Assembly: GCA_030747575.1 (NCBI GenBank)
Contig: JASLKI010000127.1
Location: forward strand, 1 to 7,290
Direction of reading: 5' to 3'
Source: Verrucomicrobiota bacterium
Lineage (GTDB): Bacteria; Verrucomicrobiota; Verrucomicrobiia; Limisphaerales; UBA1096
DNA length: 7,290 bases
The notes beneath the pieces are model-generated. The model was not told where the DNA came from, ran no database searches, and saw only the letters and a program-made list of their open reading frames with translations. The position numbers and the translations under genes were made by a program. Positions 1-7,000 of this stretch are shown here, piece by piece (the stretch's first letter is position 1; each line of letters starts with the position of its first letter).

Positions 1-1
1 A

Positions 2-76
2 TGGAGCGGGTGATGGGAATCGAACCCACGTGTCCAGCTTTGACACATGGCAAGCGTGCACGACTTAAACTAGAGC
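2..76 (-). pseudogene. tRNA-Gly-like sequence with intact 3' end and degenerate 5' half
   Basis: Read on the minus strand, the 3' end is a perfect tRNA end. It has a T-stem GTGGG (29 to 25), a loop TTCGATT (24 to 18), a T-stem CCCAT (17 to 13), an acceptor strand CACCCGC (12 to 6), a discriminator T at 5 and an encoded CCA at 4 to 2. The U discriminator and CACCCGC strand are typical of bacterial tRNA-Gly. A GCC-like anticodon region (CTTGCCA, about 57 to 51) lies upstream and could sit in a five-pair stem containing G-U pairs. However, the expected 5' acceptor strand GCGGGTG is absent, the D-arm-like stretch lacks a GG pair, and about 12 extra bases separate the anticodon-like arm from the T-arm. 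I therefore read it as a decayed or truncated tRNA-Gly, not a working one. The 5' boundary is approximate. It could also be the remnant of an integration site in a tRNA 3' end. Confidence 0.5.
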
Positions 77-78
77 GC

Positions 79-92
79 CAGCCGAGCGGCTG
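79..92 (-). terminator. small GC-rich inverted repeat after the oxidoreductase gene
   Basis: CAGCCG (79-84) and CGGCTG (87-92) are perfectly complementary, giving at least a five-pair stem with a four-base loop. It begins 12 bases downstream of the oxidoreductase stop codon at 104-106 (minus strand). Its position fits a transcription end point, but no T-run follows, so it is not a classical intrinsic terminator. It could be an incidental palindrome. Confidence 0.25.
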
Positions 93-103
93 CTTAGATT
101 CGC

Positions 104-1393
104 TCAAATCGTGTAAGGGGCGCGGCGTTTATAGGTACGCAGGCCATTGGCCTCAGTGTCGTTGACGAAGCTTTCTCTCTTCGGATCGAAAGCAACCTTC
201 CGACCGAGCTTCCAGCTAATCGCGGCTGCGAAGCAGGCCATGTGACCGTACCGAACAGCGGTGGAGTTGCAGACGGGTTGCTCGCGGGACTTCACGCAAT
301 CCAGAAAATTGCGGACATGCTGGGCCGGGTCGGTGCCGCGGATCTGGTTCTTGAGCTTCCCTTTAAGAAGTTTTGGGTGGCTTGACTCGATGCCAAGATG
401 ATCGCCGGCTTCCACCCAGCCTTCGTCCCCGACAAAGCGCACGGGGCAGGTGCCCAATCCTTTGATCCATTCACCCATTCCTTTGCCTGAGGAAAGCCGC
501 ATCACCAGCTTTATTCCATTGGCGTACTTGGCGTGAAGCAGGCCACCTGATTCGGCTTCGAATTCGATCGGCGTGGTTCCATCGGCATCGGCAGCCCATT
601 GACAAAGATCGATCGTATGGGAACCCCACTCGGGTAGTCGCCAGGCAGAATAGAGTCCCTTATGATTACGCCATCGGCCCTGGCAATAGGCTTTGTTGAA
701 AGGAATCTTTGGGGCCGGTCCGAGCCATTTATCCCAGTTGATAATCGTCGGATCCGGTTCAGGCTGAGCCGGCAGGGGATCAAGGTAGTTTTGCAACTGA
801 AGGATGCCGGCGTGAACCTCTCTCATTTGTCCAAGCTTACCCTTCAGCGCCAGATCGGCCGCCAGTTTAAAGTTTGGAACACTACGGCGCTGCGTTCCCG
901 CCTGAAAGACTCTCTTGTGCTTCTTGACATTGTCATCCAGTTCCTGGCACTCCTGGATGTTCATCGCACATGGTTTTTCACAATAGATGTCCTTGCCAGC
1001 ACGAGCAGCGTAGATGGATGCCGTGGCGTGCCAGCGGTCTCCGGTGGTGACGAGGACTGCATCAATGTCATTCCGTTCCAGAACGCCGGACATATCGTCG
1101 TAAATGACGCAATCCTTGTTCCCATAATGCTTATCGGCTTTGCGCTTGATGATCTCGCGTCGCTCCGTTTGTGGATCGGCGACAGCAACGAATTGAGCAT
1201 CCTTCTGCTGGAAGAAACCATCCAGGACCTTTTGGCCTCGCCGCCCCACTCCGATGCCGCCTAGAACAATGCGGTTACTGGGAGCAACACTCCCGTTCTT
1301 TCCGAGGGCACTGGCCGGGATCAGGGCGGGTATGCCGATGGAAGCAAGGGCAGCAGACTTCAAAAAAGTGCGTCGGGTCGTTCTTGTACTCAT
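104..1393 (-). CDS. Exported Gfo/Idh/MocA-family NAD(P)-dependent oxidoreductase
   Basis: This 429-residue protein is of normal family length. It begins with a twin-arginine signal (R7-R8 in RRTFLK, then a hydrophobic stretch to about residue 30), so it should be exported folded with its cofactor. The N-terminal Rossmann fold shows the nucleotide-binding GVGRRG motif (G48, G50, G53). The family's EKP motif is at 139-141. Residues 255-262 (EWGSHTID, with H259 and D262) match the usual catalytic region. The C-terminal part (about 357-403) resembles the C2-type domain common in PVC oxidoreductases. Members oxidise or reduce sugars, inositols and related compounds, or catalyse redox-assisted hydrolysis; the substrate here cannot be told. 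The ATG at 1393 leaves the signal motif correctly placed, but I see no purine-rich ribosome site before it. The gene lies about 180 bp beyond the DUF1552 gene on the same strand, so separate transcription is more likely than shared. Confidence 0.93.
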   Translation of the reverse strand: MSTRTTRRTFLKSAALASIGIPALIPASALGKNGSVAPSNRIVLGGIGVGRRGQKVLDGFFQQKDAQFVAVADPQTERREIIKRKADKHYGNKDCVIYDDMSGVLERNDIDAVLVTTGDRWHATASIYAARAGKDIYCEKPCAMNIQECQELDDNVKKHKRVFQAGTQRRSVPNFKLAADLALKGKLGQMREVHAGILQLQNYLDPLPAQPEPDPTIINWDKWLGPAPKIPFNKAYCQGRWRNHKGLYSAWRLPEWGSHTIDLCQWAADADGTTPIEFEAESGGLLHAKYANGIKLVMRLSSGKGMGEWIKGLGTCPVRFVGDEGWVEAGDHLGIESSHPKLLKGKLKNQIRGTDPAQHVRNFLDCVKSREQPVCNSTAVRYGHMACFAAAISWKLGRKVAFDPKRESFVNDTEANGLRTYKRRAPYTI

Positions 1394-1576
1394 ACAGCGA
1401 GGGGAATTTGTGGAATAATTTGCGAAAAAAGAAAAGCTCTGACATCTCGAAGCTCCTAGGTTATTCCTACTATACAGGGATGGAGAATGAGAATTCCTGA
1501 AAACGCACTAACTAATCTAACTATTAAGTTCATCATATAGAGATCAAGATAGTGATGAGGATGAGTATTGTTTGTT

Positions 1577-2923
1577 TCATCCCTTCAACAACACATCATC
1601 CAACGCGCCGGTGCTGTCGGAGAATTTTTCAGTGGGCACGCTGAGGGCGTTGAGCATTGTCACATACAGATTATTGAGCGGTACTTTGCGGTCGTTGAGC
1701 ATGTGGAACTCACCGTGTTTGAGGCCGAGGTTTTTGCCGCCGCACAAGAGGAGCGGGTAGTTACTGTTGTTGTGAGTGTTGCTGTTGCTGCAGCCGTAAT
1801 AGATGAGGGTATTGTCGAGCAGGGAGCCGTTGGCCTCGGGTGTGGCGGCGAGTTTTTGGATGAACTCGGCGAGCAACTCTCCCTGAAACTGATCGTACTT
1901 GGCGAGGCCGCCGCCTGCGGGGTTGCGGCCGATGCCGGCGTGGGCGAGGCCGTGGTGGCCGCCGCCGATGCCGAGAGTTTGCGGGATGTTATCCCACGCA
2001 CCGCCGCCCATGCTCTGCAGCATGTAGGTGGCATAACGGGTGGTATCGGTCTGGAAGGCGAGATAAATCAAATTGTACATCGTGCGAATGAAGGCGGCCG
2101 GTTCCCTCACTGTGGCTTCCAAAGCGAGTTGCTTGGCGTCGACCTTGGGCTTGGGCGTATCGGACCAGCTTTGCATGCGCTCAATGTCCTTTTCCACATC
2201 GCGGATGGAATGCAGGTAATGCTCGAGCTTCTCGGAGTCCGCACGGCCAAGGCGGCGTTTCAAATCCTTGTGACTCTCCAGCACGCGATCAACCAACCGT
2301 CGGCCGGTAGCGAGCTGGCGTTTGTTGCCCCGCTGCAGCTTGGGATCGGAGTTGAACATGTTGTCGTACAACGCCAGCAGGTTGTTGGTGGACGGAATGG
2401 GCCGGCCAAACTGGTTGTACGAGAGCGTGCGCGAAGCGCCCTTGGTGCCGAGGCCTCCTTCGTTGCCGAGCACGAGGCTGGAGTATCGGGTCTTTTTGCC
2501 GTGCACGCCGGCGGCGACTTGGTCGATGGATGGATACTTCACGGCATCGCCGATGTTACTGCCGGTGAGGAAGGAATCCGCCGTGCCATGGCCATTGGCG
2601 CGGATGACGCGCGGATGCTCGAGGCCATACAGCACGGTAGTTTGGTCGGTGAATTCATTGAACCCGGCCATCGATTTGCCGAACTGCATTTTGCCGTCGA
2701 CCACGCGCGGGTACCAGCTCCAGTCGCGCGCGGGATGATCATCGGCCAGTGTGATGGCAAAGCCGTGCCCCACGTACAACGCGAGGAATCGCTTGGGCGG
2801 CATGGCGGCTTTGGCCTGGGGTGCGGCGTTTGCAGCGTCTAAGCTTTCCAGCCACGGCAAAGTCAAAGCCACACCCGCCCCTCGGAGAAAGTGGCGGCGA
2901 TTGAGTTGGAGTGATTCGTTCAT
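1577..2923 (-). CDS. DUF1552 family twin-arginine exported protein
   Basis: This 448-residue protein matches the DUF1552 family (PF07586), which is common in Planctomycetes and Verrucomicrobia and has no proven biochemical function. It starts with a twin-arginine signal (R9-R10 in NRRHFLRGAG, then the hydrophobic stretch LTLPWLESLDA), so export through the Tat pathway is expected. Family landmarks are a His-rich block ending in SFLTG (111-121), a helical charged middle (about 215-255), the segment IYYGCSNSNTHNNSNYP followed by LLLCGG (374-396), and the closing NNLYVTMLNAL...DSTGALDDVL (417-446). The ATG at 2923 is preceded by a good ribosome site, AAGGA, six bases upstream. That ATG overlaps the stop of the upstream cytochrome gene as ATGA, so translation of the two is probably coupled. 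The family is often described from its neighbourhood as a partner of PSD/cytochrome proteins, and the arrangement here agrees. The length is normal and I see no frameshift or truncation. Confidence 0.93.
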   Translation of the reverse strand: MNESLQLNRRHFLRGAGVALTLPWLESLDAANAAPQAKAAMPPKRFLALYVGHGFAITLADDHPARDWSWYPRVVDGKMQFGKSMAGFNEFTDQTTVLYGLEHPRVIRANGHGTADSFLTGSNIGDAVKYPSIDQVAAGVHGKKTRYSSLVLGNEGGLGTKGASRTLSYNQFGRPIPSTNNLLALYDNMFNSDPKLQRGNKRQLATGRRLVDRVLESHKDLKRRLGRADSEKLEHYLHSIRDVEKDIERMQSWSDTPKPKVDAKQLALEATVREPAAFIRTMYNLIYLAFQTDTTRYATYMLQSMGGGAWDNIPQTLGIGGGHHGLAHAGIGRNPAGGGLAKYDQFQGELLAEFIQKLAATPEANGSLLDNTLIYYGCSNSNTHNNSNYPLLLCGGKNLGLKHGEFHMLNDRKVPLNNLYVTMLNALSVPTEKFSDSTGALDDVLLKG

Positions 2924-5484
2924 GGCGTGTCCTTAAATAATTTCGATGTCACGATGGCCTTGATGAGCGTGCGCATCTTGTGGGTGTCGGCTTGGAAAAT
3001 CTTTTTCAGGCGGAGCAGTTCGGCGTTGTCGCGGTAGGTGGGCGGCCGGCCGATGGCGTGGGACAGGACGTGGCCGGTGAAGGCGTAGGCGAAGTCATCC
3101 GCCCGTTCGGTCCGCAGGTATTTCTTGAGGGCCGCCATGCCATTGATGGATTGCCCGCCGATTTCTGCCGATTTCACCACGGGATGAAACTGCCGGCGCT
3201 TCGTGCCAATGCTCAAGATTCTCTCACGCGGCAGGCCGATAGCGTCAAAGCCTTCCATCGTGATGCCCCACGGGTCGATGTCCTTGTGGCAGTCGTAGCA
3301 CGTGCCCACGCGATGGGCCTCGAGTTTTTGTTTGATGGAAAAGGTATCGACCTGTTCGGCCGGCAGATCGGCCAGCGCGGGCACATCGGGCGGTGGCTCG
3401 GAAGGCGGATCGCCCAGCAGGCGCGCGCGCAGCCACACACCGCGGTTCACCGCGTGCGCGTCCTGCCCGTTGGAATACGCCAGCAACACGGTAGCCTGCG
3501 TGAGCACCCCGCCGCGGCCGGCCGGCGCGGGTTGGCGCGCAAATTTCTGCCCCGCCACGTCGGCCATGCCGTAGTGCTTGGCGACGCGTTCGTTGACGAT
3601 CACAAAATTCGAGTCGAGCACATTAAGACAACTGAGATCATTGCGCAGCAGCTCACTTATGAACGCAACGGATTCATCCTTCAACGCCGCCTTCGTTGTG
3701 GGGCGCCAATTGCGATAGTAATTAGGATCGATGGCGATTTGGTCGAACGCGCTGAAACCGATCCACTTGGCAGTGAAATCGGCCACGAACCGTTCAGCGC
3801 GCGGATCCGCCAACAGCCGGTCCACCTCGCGCACCAGATCGGAGTCGGCAATCGGCTTGGGTTGATCCGCCAGCGCCAGCAACTTGGCGTCCGGCGGACC
3901 GTTCCAGAGAAAAAAGGCGAGGCGCGAAACCAGCTCGTGATTCCTCGCCCGCGCATCCGTCCCCATCCGCGCGAGGTACATGAATTTCGGATCACTCAAC
4001 ACCAGCGCCAGCGCATTGCGCAAAGCCTCCAGCTCGGTGGCGCCGGTGGCGAACTCCTCCGCCAACACGCTATCGAGATACGCCGCCATGTCCTTGTCGA
4101 GGGGCCCCCGCCATGCGCGCGCGGCGAAGACGCGCAGCTTCTCCGTCAGCACCTTGCGCTCAAGCTGGTCGCCCGCCATAAAACTCTGTAGCAACGGTGG
4201 CGGCCAACTGGCGTGGTACGGCAGCTCAAATTCCACCTGCTCCACCACCACGTGCCCGTGGTTTTTCATCACGTCACGGAAGATCGACTTGGTCTTCCCC
4301 TTGCCGCCCGGGTGTGCCGCGGCCGGACCGAGGTAGGAACGAATGAGGCCGCGCTGTTCCCCAAAGGCATCGATCCAAATATCATCCGGCCGCACGAGAT
4401 ACACCTCACCACTGCGATCGGCCTCGCCAAACGCCCGCGGCTGTGGAAAGCCGACCAGCGCGTTGTTGTTTTGAATGGACAGGATGCGCCACGTCTTGAG
4501 GCGTTGGCGCATTTCCTTTTTGTTTTTGGCGGGTCCCCGCTCGATGGGCTCCAGACTCATGCCGACCCAGTCGCGCACATTCCCGAACAGCTCAAATGTC
4601 TGCGGCCCTTTTTTCACCGGTACGGTGAGGCTGCCCACCCGCTTGTACGGGCGCATGAAACCTTCATCGAGATACAGCGAAAGCTCCTGTGGCGCGGCCT
4701 TGCCGGCATCGGTTGGCGGCTCGTTGCGCACGGTGATGCGGATGCGGAACTCGCCCTCGGGCCGGTTGTCCTTCAGGTACATCCGATACTCGTGCTTGGG
4801 CGGCAACGGAATCTCAAACTTGTCCTCGAGCCATTTCGGGCCGTTGTAAAGATTGCGCCGACTGCGCTCGCTCATGCCCCAGCTGGTGAGATAATGTTGC
4901 TTCTCCCAATCGCTGCCGGTGAGCCGATACATGTTTTCCCGCACTGCCGGATCCGGCGTGGCATCGGCGATTGCCAGTCGCAACTGTTCCAAATACAGCG
5001 CCATGTATCCGCCGGAAATGGCAAACTCCTCCTGCAACGAGTACCCGTGTTTGTCCACCGGATCCTCAATCAGGCTATCCGCCACGTGCCTCGAGACGCC
5101 CAGCAAATCCTGCAAGCTGTGCGCCAGTTGATTGTTCGAAAGCCGCATCAACGGATCCGCCGGTCCGCGCGCATCCGCCTCATGTCGAGCCAGTGCTGGC
5201 AGCACCTGCGCCAAAAATGCTTGGCGCGTATCCGCTTTCGACCGCTGCTCGACATCCTTCGGTGGCATATCGCCCCGCTGCAATTGATGCACCACCTCGC
5301 GCCACGCCTCATAATTCTCCGCCACCACCGGCAGCCCCAACGAATCCAACCGCACCATTCCCTTTGCCTTCTCCGCGTTGTGACACTTCACACAATGCGC
5401 CTCGAAAAACGCCAACGGCTTTGCCACCAGTGTTCCGGCGAGGAATAGGCCAAACCATACTAGTTGAAAAGGGATTCGGTTCAT
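2920..5484 (-). CDS. Secreted multi-domain planctomycete cytochrome (DUF1592/DUF1588/DUF1585 type)
   Basis: This 854-residue protein has the full architecture of the PVC 'PSD' cytochromes. It has a Sec-type signal (about 1-21) and a PSCyt1-like domain with haem-c motif CVKCH (31-35) and a possible axial Met in GDMPP (M73). Next come a DUF1587-like segment (about 113-175), a beta-rich insert resembling a carbohydrate-binding sandwich (about 225-315), DUF1595 (about 445-507) and DUF1592 (about 513-640). DUF1588 follows (about 650-745) with a second haem-c motif CYDCH (729-733) and the typical DPWG, and DUF1585 closes the protein (about 775-850). The two haem sites and the signal imply electron transfer outside the cytoplasmic membrane; the substrate is unknown. 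The start at 5484 gives a complete signal peptide, although the ribosome site is weak. The gene is first in a two-gene unit, and its TGA overlaps the DUF1552 ATG by four bases. Composition is GC-rich, unlike the membrane gene on its other side. Confidence 0.93.
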   Translation of the reverse strand: MNRIPFQLVWFGLFLAGTLVAKPLAFFEAHCVKCHNAEKAKGMVRLDSLGLPVVAENYEAWREVVHQLQRGDMPPKDVEQRSKADTRQAFLAQVLPALARHEADARGPADPLMRLSNNQLAHSLQDLLGVSRHVADSLIEDPVDKHGYSLQEEFAISGGYMALYLEQLRLAIADATPDPAVRENMYRLTGSDWEKQHYLTSWGMSERSRRNLYNGPKWLEDKFEIPLPPKHEYRMYLKDNRPEGEFRIRITVRNEPPTDAGKAAPQELSLYLDEGFMRPYKRVGSLTVPVKKGPQTFELFGNVRDWVGMSLEPIERGPAKNKKEMRQRLKTWRILSIQNNNALVGFPQPRAFGEADRSGEVYLVRPDDIWIDAFGEQRGLIRSYLGPAAAHPGGKGKTKSIFRDVMKNHGHVVVEQVEFELPYHASWPPPLLQSFMAGDQLERKVLTEKLRVFAARAWRGPLDKDMAAYLDSVLAEEFATGATELEALRNALALVLSDPKFMYLARMGTDARARNHELVSRLAFFLWNGPPDAKLLALADQPKPIADSDLVREVDRLLADPRAERFVADFTAKWIGFSAFDQIAIDPNYYRNWRPTTKAALKDESVAFISELLRNDLSCLNVLDSNFVIVNERVAKHYGMADVAGQKFARQPAPAGRGGVLTQATVLLAYSNGQDAHAVNRGVWLRARLLGDPPSEPPPDVPALADLPAEQVDTFSIKQKLEAHRVGTCYDCHKDIDPWGITMEGFDAIGLPRERILSIGTKRRQFHPVVKSAEIGGQSINGMAALKKYLRTERADDFAYAFTGHVLSHAIGRPPTYRDNAELLRLKKIFQADTHKMRTLIKAIVTSKLFKDTP

Positions 5485-5799
5485 CCGACTTCTGGGAGAC
5501 TACAAACAAATTGGTGCCCGCACAAGTCACCGGTGCAACATCCGGCCACTACTGCTTTGGCGCGGCCAACCTTCGTTCGCTTGGTTGGGACCGGGGCTCG
5601 TGCGGCTGTGGCATATGGCAAGCGTCAGGGAATACATCTTCACTCAGATGGATGGCTCTGCTAGTTTTGCTCCACGTTAATCCCCTCGCACCTTTACCAG
5701 AGAAGGCCAAACGCCCATGTCTCTACGATGTCTTCTCCGTCAATGAGAATCCTCTGAGCTTCCCTGAATCAGGATTGTGGGGTAGTTTTGATTCCAACG
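5485..5799. other. Divergent intergenic region between cytochrome and membrane protein genes
   Basis: These roughly 315 bases must carry the promoter for the cytochrome/DUF1552 unit (minus) and probably the one for the membrane protein (plus). I could not pick a convincing -35/-10 pair on either strand. Open frames cross the region on the plus strand, but they run out of the antisense of the cytochrome gene and look like no known protein. I see no RNA gene, strong hairpin or mobile element remnant. Composition is intermediate, and the drop to AT-rich sequence begins near its right end. Confidence 0.5.
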
Positions 5800-6711
5800 A
5801 TGCAAGAGTACAACTTGTGGAAAGACGGCTGCCTTAAGCAAGGACTGAGATCATTCAGGAAAAATTTTCTGGGTGTCATGTGCATGTCCACACTTGTACT
5901 ATCTGTACTAATTCTAGGAGCTAGGTTTGGAGATATATATTATTTTTTCAAAAAATGGGGATTGTTCGTCATTGATAGAGATATACAAAGTTGGCAGGGA
6001 TGGATAGCCTTGCTGGTACTTGTCATCGCCCCACTCATAATAGGTCTGGCGGCAGTATATTTTGTTCAGATCAACCGAGGCAGGCCTCTCAAGGAGTCAG
6101 GGGTTTTTGAAGGAATCCATAAGAATTATTCAAAGTGGCTTGGGGTTGTATGGATTCTTTATGCGGTGCATTTATTTTGGTGGACTCTATTTCAATATAC
6201 TACAAATTCTGTAGAAGGATTCACACCACCTGCATCTGATAGGCTAGGAAATTATGACTCACCCACTGAATGGATAGCCGATATAGCATCTGTAGCAGGG
6301 CCGCTCACCGTTTTTTGCATGGCTTATAGTTGGATATTTTCAATTCCGATATTCGCACTTCAGAGAACCGGTTTTAGTTCTACTTTAACAGTCAGTAGAA
6401 AAAAAGCATGGAAGCGTCCTGTTCATTTTCTATTGTTCATGTTTGTCGTGAGCTTAATTGCATTGATTATTTGGGGTGCCGGCTTCGGATTAACGCGTTT
6501 AATTGAGCCATCTTCTTTTGACACAAGCAAAGGAATCGGAGATTTCGATTGGGCTCCTGCCCTGTTATTTGTGATTGCTTGGGTAATGTGCACCCTGGGA
6601 GCAGTATTTAATTCGATGTTTGCCGATGTATTGTTTGATTCCAATTCGGATACTGAAACTGATGGACAATCATTGTCGGCCCCTTCAGCTGAACAAATCA
6701 GCGATCCTTAG
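5800..6711 (+). CDS. Six-helix integral membrane protein of unknown function
   Basis: This 303-residue protein is counted from the ATG at 5800. A TTG at 5788 would add four residues and has a GGGG run five bases before it, so the exact start is open. Six hydrophobic segments are visible at about residues 20-44, 67-89, 112-132, 160-186, 208-232 and 251-279, followed by a short polar, acidic and serine-rich tail (about 283-303). The first helix is preceded by a basic segment (LKQGLRSFRKNF), and a polar loop with ESGVFEGIHKNYSKW sits between helices 2 and 3. The pattern of a short basic N-terminus, six helices and internal 'F-G-KN-W'-like loops resembles the DUF975/DUF4013/GPDPase-membrane-domain type of small membrane protein, but this is an impression, not a firm match. 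No catalytic motif is visible. The gene is divergent from the cytochrome gene and clearly more AT-rich, so it may have a separate history. I do not recognise a specific function. Confidence 0.8.
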   Translation: MQEYNLWKDGCLKQGLRSFRKNFLGVMCMSTLVLSVLILGARFGDIYYFFKKWGLFVIDRDIQSWQGWIALLVLVIAPLIIGLAAVYFVQINRGRPLKESGVFEGIHKNYSKWLGVVWILYAVHLFWWTLFQYTTNSVEGFTPPASDRLGNYDSPTEWIADIASVAGPLTVFCMAYSWIFSIPIFALQRTGFSSTLTVSRKKAWKRPVHFLLFMFVVSLIALIIWGAGFGLTRLIEPSSFDTSKGIGDFDWAPALLFVIAWVMCTLGAVFNSMFADVLFDSNSDTETDGQSLSAPSAEQISDP

Positions 6712-6739
6712 AAACCAGCACCTTATTCTTCTGACCACC

Positions 6740-6757
6740 CTCTGAACCCAATCAGAG
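6740..6757 (+). terminator. hairpin 28 bases after the membrane protein gene
   Basis: CTCTGA (6740-6745) and TCAGAG (6752-6757) form a six-pair stem with a six-base loop, shortly after the stop codon at 6709-6711. The position suits a transcription terminator for the membrane protein gene. No T-run follows, so it is at best a weak or factor-assisted terminator. Confidence 0.3.
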
Positions 6758-6804
6758 AAATCCACCAAACCGACAGAATCCAATTGGGATAGTGTGGAAA
6801 AGAG

Positions 6805-6842
6805 TGGAATGTGTTTTGGGAATCGAACCCAAATCTAACACA
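6805..6842 (-). other. tRNA-3'-end-like minihelix with CCA end
   Basis: On the minus strand a T-arm-like hairpin is present: TTGGG (6832 to 6828), loop TTCGATT (6827 to 6821) and CCCAA (6820 to 6816). It is followed by seven bases AACACAT (6815 to 6809), a T at 6808 and CCA (6807 to 6805), which is the exact spacing of a tRNA 3' end. Six bases TGTGTT (6842 to 6837) just upstream pair with AACACA, separated from the T-arm only by AGAT. The whole can therefore fold as an acceptor stem stacked on a T-arm, with no room for D or anticodon arms. It shares 15 identical bases with the tRNA-Gly-like sequence at the left edge. It may be a tRNA remnant with an internal deletion, or a functional tRNA mimic; the sequence alone cannot decide. 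Confidence 0.4.
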
Positions 6843-6853
6843 ATTCACCTCAG

Positions 6854-6937
6854 CTTGATATATGCAGTTGAGCACTGAAAAAGCAGTATTGGGGTGGGTC
6901 TATCAAGACCTACTAACACAACTCACAATATATCAAG
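6854..6937. repeat. 10-bp inverted repeat
   Basis: CTTGATATAT (6854-6863) and ATATATCAAG (6928-6937) are exact reverse complements 64 bases apart. A further TATCAAGA copy at 6901-6908 lies between them. The motif is AT-rich and could be a paired binding site or chance in low-complexity sequence. Confidence 0.4.
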
Positions 6938-6947
6938 ATATATCACT

Positions 6948-6980
6948 AAATCGGTGTGAAATCGGTGTGAAAATCGGTTG
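6948..6980 (+). repeat. three tandem copies of an 11-bp unit
   Basis: AAATCGGTGTG occurs twice back to back (6948-6958 and 6959-6969), followed after one extra A by a third imperfect copy, AAATCGGTTG (6971-6980). Spacing is about one helical turn, which is the arrangement expected for a protein-binding array but also for simple slippage. No replication or regulatory gene lies beside it in the window. Confidence 0.6.
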
Positions 6981-7000
6981 CGGAATCTGTGTCGAGAGTT

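Noticed and set aside
2..60. 3' end of a tmRNA (ssrA)
   Set aside because: A GGAC precedes the T-arm as in tmRNA, but two extra bases intervene, the acceptor strand CACCCGC does not suit the GGGG start of tmRNA, and no tag-coding region or 5' domain lies upstream, where the oxidoreductase gene sits.
662..1264. Plus-strand open frame of 200 codons opposite the oxidoreductase gene
   Set aside because: It lies wholly within the antisense of a confident gene and shows no recognisable domain.
1394..1576. Promoter for the oxidoreductase with TATAGT at 1474 to 1469 (minus)
   Set aside because: The -10-like hexamer exists, but no acceptable -35 sequence is found at the right distance, so I do not list it as a feature.
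1568..2842. Long plus-strand open frame of 424 codons opposite the DUF1552 gene
   Set aside because: It is the antisense of a clearly recognised family protein, is low-complexity (rich in V, A, G and E), and has no family resemblance. GC-biased third positions of the real gene explain it.
2980..5448. Two long plus-strand open frames (about 403 and 411 codons) opposite the cytochrome gene
   Set aside because: Both are antisense shadows. The minus-strand frame has haem motifs, a signal peptide and the complete domain order.
4971..5837. Plus-strand frame running from the cytochrome gene through the divergent intergenic region
   Set aside because: The first half is antisense to the cytochrome, and the composition is proline- and alanine-rich without domains. 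The remaining part, beyond 5485, resembles nothing known.
2..6842. The whole gene block as a mobile island bounded by att sites
   Set aside because: No integrase or transposase is present and the two boundary elements differ in the acceptor part. Only the weaker observation of a shared 15-bp block is kept.
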